Notes: generated from the letters alone by a model not told the origin. A DNA stretch of 64,000 nucleotides from Aureivirga sp. CE67 (GCF_015767245.1 NZ_JADOTV010000017.1:23950-87949), one strand, 5' to 3'; counted from the stretch's first letter, positions 6,889 to 16,139 are shown. Numbers and translations: made by a program.

Positions 6889-9249
6889 TTATTTCAATCG
6901 CTCCCCTTCTATTTTTTTGTTATAAATCTTTTTTACTTTTTTCTTCCCAAAATCATATCGTAGATTGATGTATGCTGTTTTATAATAATTTTTCTTTTTA
7001 TAAAATGAATATGTGCCTCTGTCTTCCTTCAAAATAAGGTCTTCTCTTGCCAAATCATAAGCTCCGATGTTTACACTAAAATTATTGAAAGTTCTACTCA
7101 GCGTAACTTTTAAAGAATGTAAAGCATTTCTTTCTCCAAAAATATTAGTACTTGTAGATGTAAAACCATAATCACAACTGAATTGTAAATCATTTTTCTT
7201 AGATAGATTTACGAAGTTTCTCAGATTAAATGTGAAGTTTTTATTTTCATAATCTAAATTAATTCCATTATAGGCACCATTGGTATTATCATAAGTAAAT
7301 TCAGTTGTAGTAGAAACATTCCAATTTCCATGAAAAAAAGTATTTGAATACATAAAACCTAAATAATAAGAATTGGAATTTCCGTAATTATCTGTCAGAA
7401 TTTCGATATCGTTATTTGGTAAAACAACATCAAAATCATTGAATAAATCTTGGTCATGGATATATTCAAAATCAAAACTAAAATCATCAAAAAAGGTATA
7501 GTTCAACAAAGCTTCATAAGACAAAATTGGTTTTAAATTCGGATTACTAATTCGATAAGAATTTGGTGAAGTATATTCCAAAAAAGGATTCAAATTTCTA
7601 TAAGGAGCTCGCATAATATTTGAAACTAAATCTAGCGTAAATTCATGATTATCTGAAGGATCATAAAGTAAAAACAAACTTGGAAACAAATATGTATTTT
7701 CAATATTTACTTCATTTTTTACCGTTTCTGTTTCACCTTCTGAAGAAAAATGTTCTAATCTTAAACCGAAACCTCCTTCTATTTTTTTAGAAATTACTGT
7801 TTCGTAACTTGCATATGCTGAAATCGTATATTCTTTATAGTCAAATTTATTCGATTGCTTTGGATCTGAAACATAGATAGGATTTTCAAAGTTTCCGAAG
7901 AAAAAATCGTTATTAATTTTACTGTAATTCCCTAAAACTCCATATTTCAAAATCGCATCATTTTGGAATACTTTGTTATAATCTGTCTTGAAGTTTAAAA
8001 TAGAAATTTCAATCGCTGGATTTTGAATAAACGAATCAAAAACATCCGATGCATAATTAAAATTGTTATATGATTTTTCATCTTCTTTTTTATAAAAACT
8101 AGAAAAATCAATTCGCAAATTACTTCCTAATGTATCTGTTTTTTTATAATAATTTAAATTTCCGAAAAGTTGTAAAAAATTCGGATTTTCTCGTAAAATT
8201 TCACTCGTAGAGACAGAATCAATTGCAATTTCATTTACATTTCTAAAAATATTTTCTGTGTGATTTTTAGAGTTTTTATCTGAAAAAACAGCATTGAACT
8301 GCACTCCTATTTGCTCTTCTTTCGAAAATTGATATTCAAAATTTAAATAAGGATTAATTCTCTTTTCTTTATTTATTTCTGAGTTTAAAATTTCAGTTTC
8401 TAGATTTGCTTCATAATTCTTATAACTATTTATCGCATCCAACCTCGATTTTGAATTTCTTAATGCAACACCTGAAGTCAGATAAATTTTATTTTTAGCA
8501 TAAGACAAAAAACTACGAAATTGCTGTGAATTATAGAAAGACTGATAAGAACTCAAACTAACAGAACCTTTTAAACCTTCATAATCTTTTCCTTTCAAAA
8601 TCACATTTATAATTCCATTTTTATTAGAAGCACTATACTCACTTCCAGGATTTTTAATGATTTCAATTCTTTTAATTTCAGAAGCCGGAATAGATTTTAT
8701 CATGTTTAAAGCCACATCATTTGAGCCAACATTTTTTCCATTTATCAGAATTGTAGCATCTCCTCTATTTCTAATTTTCAGACTAGAATTATTGTGTGAA
8801 GTTTCTAAAATTGGAACTGTATTTAAAAATTCAAAAGTGGATTTATTTTTTGAAAATTTAGAAGCAGAAATATTAGTCAACACATATTTTCCTAGTTTTT
8901 TTTTCAATTTTGGTTTCGAAGTAATATCTACTGCTTCTAGATTTATCTCTGATTTTAATTGAAGCTTTTTTAAATCCAAATTCGAATCGATTAACAATTC
9001 TTGCTCATGGATTTTCTCTGAAAAATAAAATATCGTCAGTTGATATTTTCCTTTTTTTAAATTTTCTAGTTCAAAAAAACCTTCAAAATCTGAGATGGTA
9101 TTTTTTAATTCTCCAGTATTTTGATGTTTTAAAACTACCTCAGCATAATCCATCGGATTTCCTTGACTGTTCTCAATATTTCCAGAAATTCTATATTGAG
9201 AAAAAGTAAAAACTGGAATAAAAAACAAGAAATAATAGAAGTTTTTCAT
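6889..9249 (-). CDS. Outer-membrane beta-barrel protein, TonB-receptor-like
   Basis: A 786-residue outer-membrane protein. Residues 1-17 form a signal peptide (ending FTFSQ). Residues 19-100 are a carboxypeptidase-regulatory-like domain (SGNIENSQGNPMDYAEVVL; SDFEGFFELENLKKGKYQL), common at the N-terminus of Bacteroidota SusC-like and related receptors. About 105-220 is a plug-like domain with RNRGDATILINGKNVG and IKRIEIIKNPGSEYSASNKNG. The remaining ~560 residues alternate aromatic-rich strands, consistent with the Bacteroidota barrel family (OMP_b-brl_3). I see no clear TonB box and no SusD partner, so it may not be a classical nutrient transporter. It begins 3 bp after a small acidic protein gene, downstream of a signal-peptidase-like gene, probably one operon. 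Confidence 0.85.
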   Translation of the reverse strand: MKNFYYFLFFIPVFTFSQYRISGNIENSQGNPMDYAEVVLKHQNTGELKNTISDFEGFFELENLKKGKYQLTIFYFSEKIHEQELLIDSNLDLKKLQLKSEINLEAVDITSKPKLKKKLGKYVLTNISASKFSKNKSTFEFLNTVPILETSHNNSSLKIRNRGDATILINGKNVGSNDVALNMIKSIPASEIKRIEIIKNPGSEYSASNKNGIINVILKGKDYEGLKGSVSLSSYQSFYNSQQFRSFLSYAKNKIYLTSGVALRNSKSRLDAINSYKNYEANLETEILNSEINKEKRINPYLNFEYQFSKEEQIGVQFNAVFSDKNSKNHTENIFRNVNEIAIDSVSTSEILRENPNFLQLFGNLNYYKKTDTLGSNLRIDFSSFYKKEDEKSYNNFNYASDVFDSFIQNPAIEISILNFKTDYNKVFQNDAILKYGVLGNYSKINNDFFFGNFENPIYVSDPKQSNKFDYKEYTISAYASYETVISKKIEGGFGLRLEHFSSEGETETVKNEVNIENTYLFPSLFLLYDPSDNHEFTLDLVSNIMRAPYRNLNPFLEYTSPNSYRISNPNLKPILSYEALLNYTFFDDFSFDFEYIHDQDLFNDFDVVLPNNDIEILTDNYGNSNSYYLGFMYSNTFFHGNWNVSTTTEFTYDNTNGAYNGINLDYENKNFTFNLRNFVNLSKKNDLQFSCDYGFTSTSTNIFGERNALHSLKVTLSRTFNNFSVNIGAYDLAREDLILKEDRGTYSFYKKKNYYKTAYINLRYDFGKKKVKKIYNKKIEGERLK

Positions 9250-9252
9250 CTT

Positions 9253-9648
9253 TTAATCAGGAATATCAGTTTCTAAAATTTCATTGTTTTTATAAGCCAG
9301 AATAGTCGTTCCGAAATCATGTTCATAAGAAAAAGATGTTTCTTTTAAATCTAAATCCTCAGAAAAAACCAATTGATCAAACTCTTTTATATTTTTTAAA
9401 ACTTCTTCCGGATTTTCTTTAGAGAAATATCCAGGACCAAAACCTGTAAGCTCAGCACTGAAATTTAATCCAGTCTCAGAATCTTGAATATAAAAAGCAT
9501 ACCCTTCTTCCGTTACATCTGGCTCAAAACCAAGAAAACTAAATAATCGAACAAAAAATTCTGCTCTAATTTTCGGAATCGCAATATTTTTTGATTCTAT
9601 TCTATCTCCTGTACTCTTTCTTTTATTCTCAATAAATCTTTGTTGCAT
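9253..9648 (-). CDS. Small acidic protein of unknown function
   Basis: A 131-residue protein I do not recognise. It has no signal peptide or membrane segment. The first 25 residues are basic (MQQRFIENKRKSTGDRIESK) and the rest is acidic and rich in aromatic residues (FFVRLFSFLGFEPDVTEEGYAFYI), ending ILETDIPD. I chose the ATG at 9648, preceded by an A-rich stretch typical of this genome; a TTG at 9666 would add six residues. It lies between a signal-peptidase-like gene (27 bp from its stop) and an outer-membrane barrel gene (3 bp after this stop), so all three are probably co-transcribed and the protein may serve the barrel protein or its export. That link is inference only. Confidence 0.65.
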   Translation of the reverse strand: MQQRFIENKRKSTGDRIESKNIAIPKIRAEFFVRLFSFLGFEPDVTEEGYAFYIQDSETGLNFSAELTGFGPGYFSKENPEEVLKNIKEFDQLVFSEDLDLKETSFSYEHDFGTTILAYKNNEILETDIPD

Positions 9649-9675
9649 TTTTTTATTTTTTGGCAACTAAATTTA

Positions 9676-10365
9676 TTAATAATTAATTATAGTACCAATT
9701 ATATCTTTTTCATCAACAAAACCAAAAAACCTAGAATCAAGAGCGTTATGTCTATTATCTCCTAGAACAAAATATTTTCCTTGAGGAATTTTTAATGGAC
9801 CAAAATTATCTATATTCCAATTTTCACCATAAACCTTTTTAATTTCAGAATCTACAGCTCCTTTTTTAGACATTCGGATATAAGATTCTAAATTATTTTC
9901 TTGAGCAAAATTTTTATCCAAAGAAATAGTTGTTTTATCATCACTATTTCTAAACTTCTCTGTAATATTTGAAAAATCATGTTTTTTTGAAAGCTCTTCA
10001 AATTTTTCATTATCTAAAATATAGAAATGTTGAAGATTTAAATTTTCATCAAAATTCTTCCCATTGACAAAAAGTTCTCCAGCTTTAATTTCAAGAATAT
10101 CTCCTTCTTTTGCTACCATTCTATAAATTACATGAATTTCACCCAATCCCATAATTTCGTCAACTCTTTTGAAAGAAATAAAATCGCCTCTATCATATGA
10201 AACTAGATTAGAAACTAATATTTTCGAATTAATTTTAATTGTAGGCATACTCGATGAAGTTGGTACAGTATAAACTCTTAAAACAGCAGTGCTATGTAAT
10301 ATTTGATAAAAAATCAAAAGTCCACCTAAAACAATTCCAATCCTAACAAGTAATTTTTTGTTCAT
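9676..10365 (-). CDS. Signal peptidase I-like protein (S26) lacking the usual catalytic lysine
   Basis: A 229-residue S26-fold protein: one N-terminal membrane segment (about 8-29), a box B region [10 protein letters not shown] (34-43), [10 protein letters not shown] (57-66), and a well kept box [17 protein letters not shown] (202-217). Two deviations stand out. Box B aligns best with S38 as nucleophile but with Ser in place of the following Met. Box D reads [13 protein letters not shown] (79-91), so the position of the general-base lysine, which precedes the conserved arginine in KRxxGxPGD, is Tyr81 (codon TAT). It may be inactive or use another base. A -7-like element TACATTTG occurs on the minus strand at 10391-10398. 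It heads the probable operon with the acidic protein and the barrel protein. Confidence 0.8.
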   Translation of the reverse strand: MNKKLLVRIGIVLGGLLIFYQILHSTAVLRVYTVPTSSSMPTIKINSKILVSNLVSYDRGDFISFKRVDEIMGLGEIHVIYRMVAKEGDILEIKAGELFVNGKNFDENLNLQHFYILDNEKFEELSKKHDFSNITEKFRNSDDKTTISLDKNFAQENNLESYIRMSKKGAVDSEIKKVYGENWNIDNFGPLKIPQGKYFVLGDNRHNALDSRFFGFVDEKDIIGTIINY

Positions 10366-10645
10366 TTTTTTATTTTTAATTTATTTCGGTCAAATGTATA
10401 AATTTTGTATTTATATAAATTTTAAACCACTTCATTTTCTTTAACAATCGAATCTCTACCGAAAACTTTTACAAATATACTTTTTAATAATTTTTAATTA
10501 CATTTATTAACTTTAAATCATTTTTTTAACACATTACGTATAAATACTTATTTTTTTAACATTTTTTTCAATATATTTAAACTCTTTAAAAAAATTAAAT
10601 GAAAATAACTTTTCGAGTATAAATATTATATCATAAACAAAAAAT

Positions 10646-12955
10646 ATGAAAAAAATAACTACTTTGATTGGAGCTTTTGCTCTTGCTTGTTTTAGTTGGA
10701 ATGCCAGTGCGCAAACAGCTATTTTTAGTTCTGATATGTCTATAGAGACATTTGGGAGCGTAAATTCTCCTGCAAACGAATCTGTAGGAAATGCTATTGA
10801 TGGAACTTCGAATAAGTATCTTGATTTTAATGGTGCTGACGGAATGGGATTTACCGTTGATTTAGGTGGAGAATCTAAAATTGCGCAATCTATCGAAATT
10901 ACAACTGCAAATGATGCTCCAGATCGTGATGGTGGTCAATATGAAGTTTTAGGTTCTACAGATGGTACTGAATTTACAAGTGTTGCAACGGGTTCTATTC
11001 CTTGTGTTACTACAAGACATTTTACAAGACAATTTAATTTTGAAAATTCTACGGCATACACGCATTATCGTATTATTCTGAGCGAAAGATGTGGTGGTGG
11101 AGATGATATGTATCAAGTAGAAGAAGTTCAATTATACGATAGTCCATTTTGTATTGCTCCAACTAATTTAACGGTTACAAATTTAACAACAACTTCTGCT
11201 GACTTAGAATGGACGGAATCTGATGATTCAACACTTTGGGACGTAGAATGGGGAACTACAGGTTTTGAGCAAGGTTCGGGAACTATGGTCACTGGAAATA
11301 CAACTAATGTTGAGAGTTTATCTGGATTAACTCCTTATGAAACTTATGATTTTTATGTAAGATCTGATTGTGGTGAAGATCAAAGTGAATGGGTTGGTCC
11401 ATATACTTTCACAACAGGATATTGTACACCTTCATCTTCAGGTGGAAATACTTATGTAAATAATTTTACTACAACAAACGGTATCACAAATATTTCTAAT
11501 TTAGAATCTGGATTTACAACTGGAGGATATTTTGACGGATCTGAGCAATCAGTTCAAACTACAACAACAGGTTCTTTTGATTTTAATGCTGAAATAGTTG
11601 GAGGAACTGCAGGTTTTTCTGTTTGGATTGATTGGAATAACGATCTAACTTTTGATAATGAAACTGAAAGATTTTACAATACAACATCTTATCAAAATGG
11701 GCCATTTACTGGTACGATTGAAGTTCCTTCTGGAACTGCTGTTGGTGATTATAGAATGAGAATTGTAGTGGATTATTATTCTTCAAACCCTTCAAACCCT
11801 TGTAGAGAGGATGATCAATTAGAATATGAAGATTATACGATAAGCATTGTAGATAATGCTTGTGAAACTCCTACAGATGGATTAGCAGAGAATATTTCTA
11901 TTGATTCTGCTGATTTATCTTGGACTAGTTCTGGGGATACTTGGGATATTGAGTTAGGAACTGCTGGATTTACGCCAACAGGAACTCCAACAACTGCTGG
12001 ATTAACTACAACTACGCATAATGAAAATAATTTATTAGCATCAACTTCTTATGATTTTTATGTAAGAAATGTTTGTGGTGAAGAGCAAAGTGAGTGGGCT
12101 GGACCTTTTACTTTTACAACTTTAGATGAAGTAATTACTCCTTGTGAAGCACCAACTGATGGAGCTGCAAATAACATCACTATAAATTCTGCTGATTTAG
12201 CTTGGACTGAAAATGGTTCTGCTGCTTCTTGGGATATCGAATTAGGATTAGATGGATTTACTCCAACTGGAACTCCGACTACTTCGGCTACAACTGATAA
12301 CCCAACTAATATTGCTGACTTAACAAGTAATACAGCATACCAATTCTATGTAAGAGCTATTTGTGATGATAATCAAAGTGAGTGGGCTGGACCATTTAGT
12401 TTTACAACTTTAGAAGAGGTAACTACATGTGAAGTTCCAACAGATGGAATGGCAAATAATATTACAAATGAATCTGTTGATTTAGCTTGGACTGAAAATG
12501 GTACTGCTACTTCTTGGGATATCGAATTAGGATTAGATGGATTTACGCCGACTGGAACGCCGACTACTTCTGCTACAACTGATAACCCAACTAATATTGC
12601 TGATTTAACAATCAATACAGCATACCAATTCTATGTAAGAGCCATTTGTGATGATAATCAAAGTGAGTGGGCTGGACCTTTCGATTTTGTAACTGCAAAT
12701 ATTGGAATTAACGAAAATGATAATGCAATTGGATTTAATATTTATCCAAATCCAAATAATGGAATTTTCAGTTTAGATATTAATGCTGCAAATGTTTCAG
12801 TTGAAATAGTGAATACGGCAGGTCAAATTATTTTAAGTAAAAATAATGTAAATACTAATGATAAAATTGATTTAAGAAATAATTCAAAAGGAATTTATTT
12901 TGTAACGGTTACATCGAAAGATAAGACATCTACTCAAAAATTGATTTTAAAATAA
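10646..12955 (+). CDS. Secreted multidomain protein with FnIII and GEVED domains and T9SS sorting domain
   Basis: A 769-residue T9SS cargo. Order: signal peptide (1-22, ending NASAQ); a discoidin/F5-8-like domain (about 24-168) including GFTVDLGGESKIAQSIEI; FnIII module (about 169-258); a GEVED-type domain (about 260-402, with SVWIDWNNDLTFDNETE); three more FnIII-like modules starting near 405, 498 and 593; and a C-terminal type A sorting domain (about 695-769, IYPNPNNGIFSLDI to QKLILK). FnIII modules three and four are almost identical (WDIELGLDGFTPTGTPTTSA in both), a recent duplication. It is probably a cell-surface or released adhesin or carbohydrate-binding protein; no catalytic domain is seen. 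The gene stands alone between a divergent signal-peptidase-like gene and a convergent gene. Confidence 0.9.
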   Translation: MKKITTLIGAFALACFSWNASAQTAIFSSDMSIETFGSVNSPANESVGNAIDGTSNKYLDFNGADGMGFTVDLGGESKIAQSIEITTANDAPDRDGGQYEVLGSTDGTEFTSVATGSIPCVTTRHFTRQFNFENSTAYTHYRIILSERCGGGDDMYQVEEVQLYDSPFCIAPTNLTVTNLTTTSADLEWTESDDSTLWDVEWGTTGFEQGSGTMVTGNTTNVESLSGLTPYETYDFYVRSDCGEDQSEWVGPYTFTTGYCTPSSSGGNTYVNNFTTTNGITNISNLESGFTTGGYFDGSEQSVQTTTTGSFDFNAEIVGGTAGFSVWIDWNNDLTFDNETERFYNTTSYQNGPFTGTIEVPSGTAVGDYRMRIVVDYYSSNPSNPCREDDQLEYEDYTISIVDNACETPTDGLAENISIDSADLSWTSSGDTWDIELGTAGFTPTGTPTTAGLTTTTHNENNLLASTSYDFYVRNVCGEEQSEWAGPFTFTTLDEVITPCEAPTDGAANNITINSADLAWTENGSAASWDIELGLDGFTPTGTPTTSATTDNPTNIADLTSNTAYQFYVRAICDDNQSEWAGPFSFTTLEEVTTCEVPTDGMANNITNESVDLAWTENGTATSWDIELGLDGFTPTGTPTTSATTDNPTNIADLTINTAYQFYVRAICDDNQSEWAGPFDFVTANIGINENDNAIGFNIYPNPNNGIFSLDINAANVSVEIVNTAGQIILSKNNVNTNDKIDLRNNSKGIYFVTVTSKDKTSTQKLILK
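12148..12690 (+). repeat. Tandem duplicated FnIII module inside the T9SS protein
   Basis: The segments about 12148-12415 and 12430-12690 encode nearly the same module. Long stretches are identical at DNA level (for example the part coding for SWDIELGLDG and for RAICDDNQSEWAGPF), pointing to recent duplication or gene conversion. Confidence 0.75.
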
Positions 12956-12977
12956 TTATAATTTCTAAATAAAAATG

Positions 12978-13012
12978 AAAGGCTTGAATTTTATTGTTCA
13001 AGCCTTTTTTTT
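12978..13012. terminator. Intrinsic terminator between convergent genes
   Basis: AAAGGCTTGAA (12978-12988) pairs with TTCAAGCCTTT (12997-13007) and is followed by T residues. It serves the plus-strand gene; A residues on the left also allow use from the minus strand. Confidence 0.85.
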
Positions 13013-13022
13013 ATCAATAATT

Positions 13023-13892
13023 TTAACAACCACTAGGATTCGAAATTTGAATGTATTTAATAGTTTCATTTCCTGAATGATCTGTAAGAATTAACTTAAA
13101 AAGTGTATATGGAATTGAGTACGCATATACAGTTCCTCGAAAATTATAAGTCGGAACCCAAGCTCCTTCTCCATTATGTCCCCAGTATTCTGATTTTGTC
13201 AAATTAAGTTTCTTTACTCTCTCTTTTTGAATTTTATCTGAATTTAAATTTGGACCTCTAAAAAATGCTCCCTTATTATATTTTATTTCATTATAAGAAT
13301 CTGTTCCAATCCACTCTTCACCAGTATTATTTTCAATTAATCCTATTTTATTAAAAGGATACATTCTTTCCATATACGTATAAGAAACCTTTACTTTTTT
13401 GTATTTTTTATTTGGTTTAATATGAATCAATTTATGAGATATTTCACTCATTTCATCAGCAACATAAAGTGTGTCATTTTTTATTTCATAAACCTGTCCT
13501 TGAAAATCGAAAATTTCCAAATCAAAAAAATCATTAGAAGCTTTTATACCACAAGTTCCAAAATCTGGATCACAACCTGGAACATCTTTTGGGTTTCTTT
13601 CAGCAGGCAATAAAAAGCCACTAAAAACATAACCATTCGTCCCGTCTTCAGATTGCATTTTCACCCATTTTCCTACTACTTTTTTTCCTTCATCTAAAAT
13701 ATCAAAAGTAATTCCAGAAGATTTTATTAATTCTAAATTTTCTCCAAATTCAAATTTCCCAACTTTTTGAGAATTTAAATTTGGCTCTGTTCGAATATTT
13801 AAACCACTTTTTGCAATAACTGTATAATATTTCTGTGCATTTAGCGTATTTACTGCGACTAGTATTAAAACAAGAAATAGAAACTTTTTCAT
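13023..13892 (-). CDS. Exported bacterial SH3 domain protein
   Basis: A 289-residue exported protein. Residues 1-19 form a signal peptide (MKKFLFLVLILVAVNTLNA). Residues about 22-95 form a type 3 bacterial SH3 domain, with YTVIAKSGLNIRTEPNLNSQ opening it and KWVKMQSEDGTNGYVFSGFL closing it. Such domains bind peptidoglycan stem peptides or other cell-wall material. The remaining ~190 residues, with three cysteines (CDPDFGTCG; C-terminal PSGC), are not recognised. It is monocistronic and convergent with the FnIII protein; the ECF sigma gene is divergent from it. Role unknown, location probably periplasm. Confidence 0.75.
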   Translation of the reverse strand: MKKFLFLVLILVAVNTLNAQKYYTVIAKSGLNIRTEPNLNSQKVGKFEFGENLELIKSSGITFDILDEGKKVVGKWVKMQSEDGTNGYVFSGFLLPAERNPKDVPGCDPDFGTCGIKASNDFFDLEIFDFQGQVYEIKNDTLYVADEMSEISHKLIHIKPNKKYKKVKVSYTYMERMYPFNKIGLIENNTGEEWIGTDSYNEIKYNKGAFFRGPNLNSDKIQKERVKKLNLTKSEYWGHNGEGAWVPTYNFRGTVYAYSIPYTLFKLILTDHSGNETIKYIQISNPSGC

Positions 13893-14046
13893 TTTTCTTT
13901 GAGTTTAAGTTAAATTTTTAACAAAAATAGATTTTCTTTTTAAAAAACACTTGATCAAAAACTATTATTAGAATAAGTTTTTCAGGTAGTTATCAAATTT
14001 TTGTAATTTAAATTGTAACAAAACAAATCTTAATTCTACTTATAAA

Positions 14047-14559
14047 TTGAAAATTATATCGAGTGTGGAAAAAGATTTAGAGAAAGATTTTTTAGATAAA
14101 ATAGATAAAAATCAAAATATAATTCATAAAATTTGCCGGGCTTATACCTCGGATGAAGATTCGCATAAAGACTTGTTTCAAGAGATCACAATTCAACTTT
14201 GGCAAGCTTATGGATCGTTTCGTGGTGAGGCAAAATTTACAACTTGGATGTACAGAGTCGCTCTGAACACTGCTATTAGTATTTACCGAAAGAAAAGTCG
14301 GCAAGTAAATACTTCTAGCATGGATGAATATAATTTTCAGGTTGCTTATAAACCATATGATTCTACGGAAGAAGAACAATTAGAACTGATTTATAAAGCA
14401 ATTCAACAATTATCAGACATTGATAAAGCTTTGATTCTTCTGTTTTTGGAAGATAAAAGTTTTAAAGAGATTGGAGAAACTCTTGGTATTTCATACGTAA
14501 ATGCCAGAGTAAAAATGATGCGAGCGAAAGAAAAGTTGAAAAAAATTATTGGAGTTTAA
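14047..14559 (+). CDS. ECF RNA polymerase sigma factor
   Basis: A 170-residue extracytoplasmic-function sigma factor. Region 2 is at about 20-90 (DLFQEITIQLWQAYGSFRGE, then FTTWMYRVALNTAISIYRKK); region 4 at about 112-165 (IQQLSDIDKALILLFLED, then FKEIGETLGISYVNARVKMM, the promoter -35 reader). No ATG exists near the expected start; TTG at 14047 or GTG at 14065 must be used. Four bases after its stop begins a membrane protein gene, whose stop overlaps the start of a TraB/GumN gene. The membrane protein occupies the place usually held by an anti-sigma factor but has no recognised anti-sigma domain. The stimulus is unknown. Confidence 0.9.
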   Translation: MKIISSVEKDLEKDFLDKIDKNQNIIHKICRAYTSDEDSHKDLFQEITIQLWQAYGSFRGEAKFTTWMYRVALNTAISIYRKKSRQVNTSSMDEYNFQVAYKPYDSTEEEQLELIYKAIQQLSDIDKALILLFLEDKSFKEIGETLGISYVNARVKMMRAKEKLKKIIGV

Positions 14560-14563
14560 AAAC

Positions 14564-15181
14564 ATGAAATTAGAAGATTTAAAAAATACATGGCAAAATG
14601 CCGATCATCATATAGAGAACCAAGACAAAATCGAAATCGAGAAGTTCTTGTCCAAAAAACCTACGACAATTTTCACGAAAATTCGAAGAAACATTATTAT
14701 TGAAACTTTTATCAATATAATTTTCATGGCTGGTTTACCTTTCATTCCTTTAAGATTAACTGGAAATGGAGAAATCTTTTTCTGGATAAATTACGGAATG
14801 GTTGCTGTAATTTATGTTGGATTGATGATAAAAATTAGAAAGATATTCAAAAAAGTTATTGTTTCGAATACACTTTTGGAAACCATTATTAAAACCAAAG
14901 ATTTGTATGAAAAATACATCCGAATCTATAAAAACGTGAGTTATTTTATGGTTTTTCTTGGTCTTCTTCTTGGTTTAATTTTTAGGTTTTACAAAGAAGA
15001 AACGCATCTTTCTCATTTTGAGTTTGCAGACACCGAAAATATTTTATACTTCATTTTAGGAATTATCGGGTTTGGAATCCTAATGTTTTTCGCAGTTAAA
15101 TACTACATTTATTTAGTTTATGAAAAGCATTTAATTAAGCTTAAGAAAAATTTAAATGAATTAATAAATATAGAAAAATGA
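14564..15181 (+). CDS. Four-helix membrane protein downstream of ECF sigma factor
   Basis: A 205-residue protein with a ~45-residue cytosolic N-terminus (MKLEDLKNTWQNADHHIENQ and onward) and four hydrophobic segments at about 45-65, 71-91, 121-140 and 153-175, with a basic C-terminal tail. The ATG at 14564 lies 4 bp after the sigma gene stop; an in-frame TTG at 14549 is less likely. Its stop overlaps the next ATG by 4 bp (ATGA), showing translational coupling with the TraB/GumN gene. Position suggests an anti-sigma factor or a sensor for the ECF sigma factor, with the soluble N-terminus as the possible sigma-binding part. I do not recognise its family and the role is inference. Confidence 0.75.
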   Translation: MKLEDLKNTWQNADHHIENQDKIEIEKFLSKKPTTIFTKIRRNIIIETFINIIFMAGLPFIPLRLTGNGEIFFWINYGMVAVIYVGLMIKIRKIFKKVIVSNTLLETIIKTKDLYEKYIRIYKNVSYFMVFLGLLLGLIFRFYKEETHLSHFEFADTENILYFILGIIGFGILMFFAVKYYIYLVYEKHLIKLKKNLNELINIEK

Positions 15182-16035
15182 GAAAAGTTTTATTATTAAT
15201 AGTTGCTGTCTTTATAGCTAATTTAGGTTTTGCACAAGGAAAATTAGAAAATTCTACATTGTGGAAAATCACAGGAAATGGATTGGAAAAACCTTCCTAT
15301 TTATTCGGAACAATTCATATTTATTGTGGAGAAGTTCCTTTTGACAAAGAAGATTTGGAAGCAATGAAAAACACAAACCAACTTGCTTTAGAAATCGATA
15401 TGTCGAATCCTGCAAAAATTCAACAAGAAGTAATGCAATATTCATTTCTTCCAGCAGGAAAAACAGTAAATGATTATTTGACTCCTGAACAAACTACAAA
15501 AATTGATTCTATTTTCAGAGCAAAAGTTGGAATGCCTTTCGCTACTTTTCAAACGATGAAACCTCTTTTGGTTTCAACTTTTATCACAACACAGATGTTA
15601 GATTGTAAAAGTACAGAGGGATATGAAACTGCTATTTTGAAAAAATTTCAAGGAAAACAAATATTTGGTTTAGAATCTGTAAAAGATCAAATGGATGCTT
15701 TTGATAAAATGAGCATAGAAGATCAAGCTAAATCTTTAGTAGAACTTGCAGATAATCCTGAACAAATAAAAACGTATCTTGAAAAAATGATTGAGGTTTA
15801 TGATTCTGAAAACATTGAAGAATTATTAAAATTAATGGACGAAGAAGAAAGCTTTAATGAAGAAGCAGCTGCTGCTTTATTAGATAAAAGAAATCAAAAC
15901 TGGATACCAGTTATGGAAAAAATGATGAAAGAAAATCCGACGTTTTTTGCTGTAGGTGCTGCGCATTTAGCAGGAGATCAAGGTGTAGTTAATCTTTTGA
16001 GAAAAGCTGGTTATAAGGTAGAAGCTGAGAATTAA
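15178..16035 (+). CDS. TraB/GumN family protein, exported
   Basis: A 285-residue member of the TraB/PrgY/GumN family. A signal peptide (1-19, ending LGFAQ) precedes WKITGNGLEKPSYLFGTIHI (28-47), the family's first conserved block with GTIH. LEIDMSN and QIFGLESVKDQMDAF are the middle blocks, and FFAVGAAHLAGDQGVVNLLR (257-276) is the C-terminal GxxH block. Family members are proposed metal-dependent peptidases or regulators related to Tiki; the function of bacterial GumN-like proteins is poorly known. The start codon overlaps the stop of the membrane protein gene, and both follow an ECF sigma factor, so it may be an effector or sensor of that envelope-response operon. A terminator follows. Confidence 0.88.
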   Translation: MRKVLLLIVAVFIANLGFAQGKLENSTLWKITGNGLEKPSYLFGTIHIYCGEVPFDKEDLEAMKNTNQLALEIDMSNPAKIQQEVMQYSFLPAGKTVNDYLTPEQTTKIDSIFRAKVGMPFATFQTMKPLLVSTFITTQMLDCKSTEGYETAILKKFQGKQIFGLESVKDQMDAFDKMSIEDQAKSLVELADNPEQIKTYLEKMIEVYDSENIEELLKLMDEEESFNEEAAAALLDKRNQNWIPVMEKMMKENPTFFAVGAAHLAGDQGVVNLLRKAGYKVEAEN

Positions 16036-16058
16036 TTTTTTCTAAAACATATTTTAAA

Positions 16059-16094
16059 AACATTCAAATTTCTAAAGTTTGGATGTTTTTTTTT
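16059..16094 (+). terminator. Intrinsic terminator after the ECF/TraB operon
   Basis: ACATTCAAA pairs with TTTGGATGT (one G-T pair) around loop TTTCTAAAG, followed by a run of nine or more T residues. Confidence 0.8.
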
Positions 16095-16112
16095 ATCTGT
16101 TTTTAAAATCTC

Positions 16113-16120
16113 TACATTTG
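16113..16120 (+). promoter_or_regulatory. -7 promoter element of the PP-loop ATPase gene
   Basis: TACATTTG fits TAnnTTTG and lies 20 bp before the ATG at 16140. The T run of the preceding terminator ends about 18 bp upstream, where a -33 element is expected. Confidence 0.5.
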
Positions 16121-16139
16121 CTTTCTAACTAAGAAAAAC

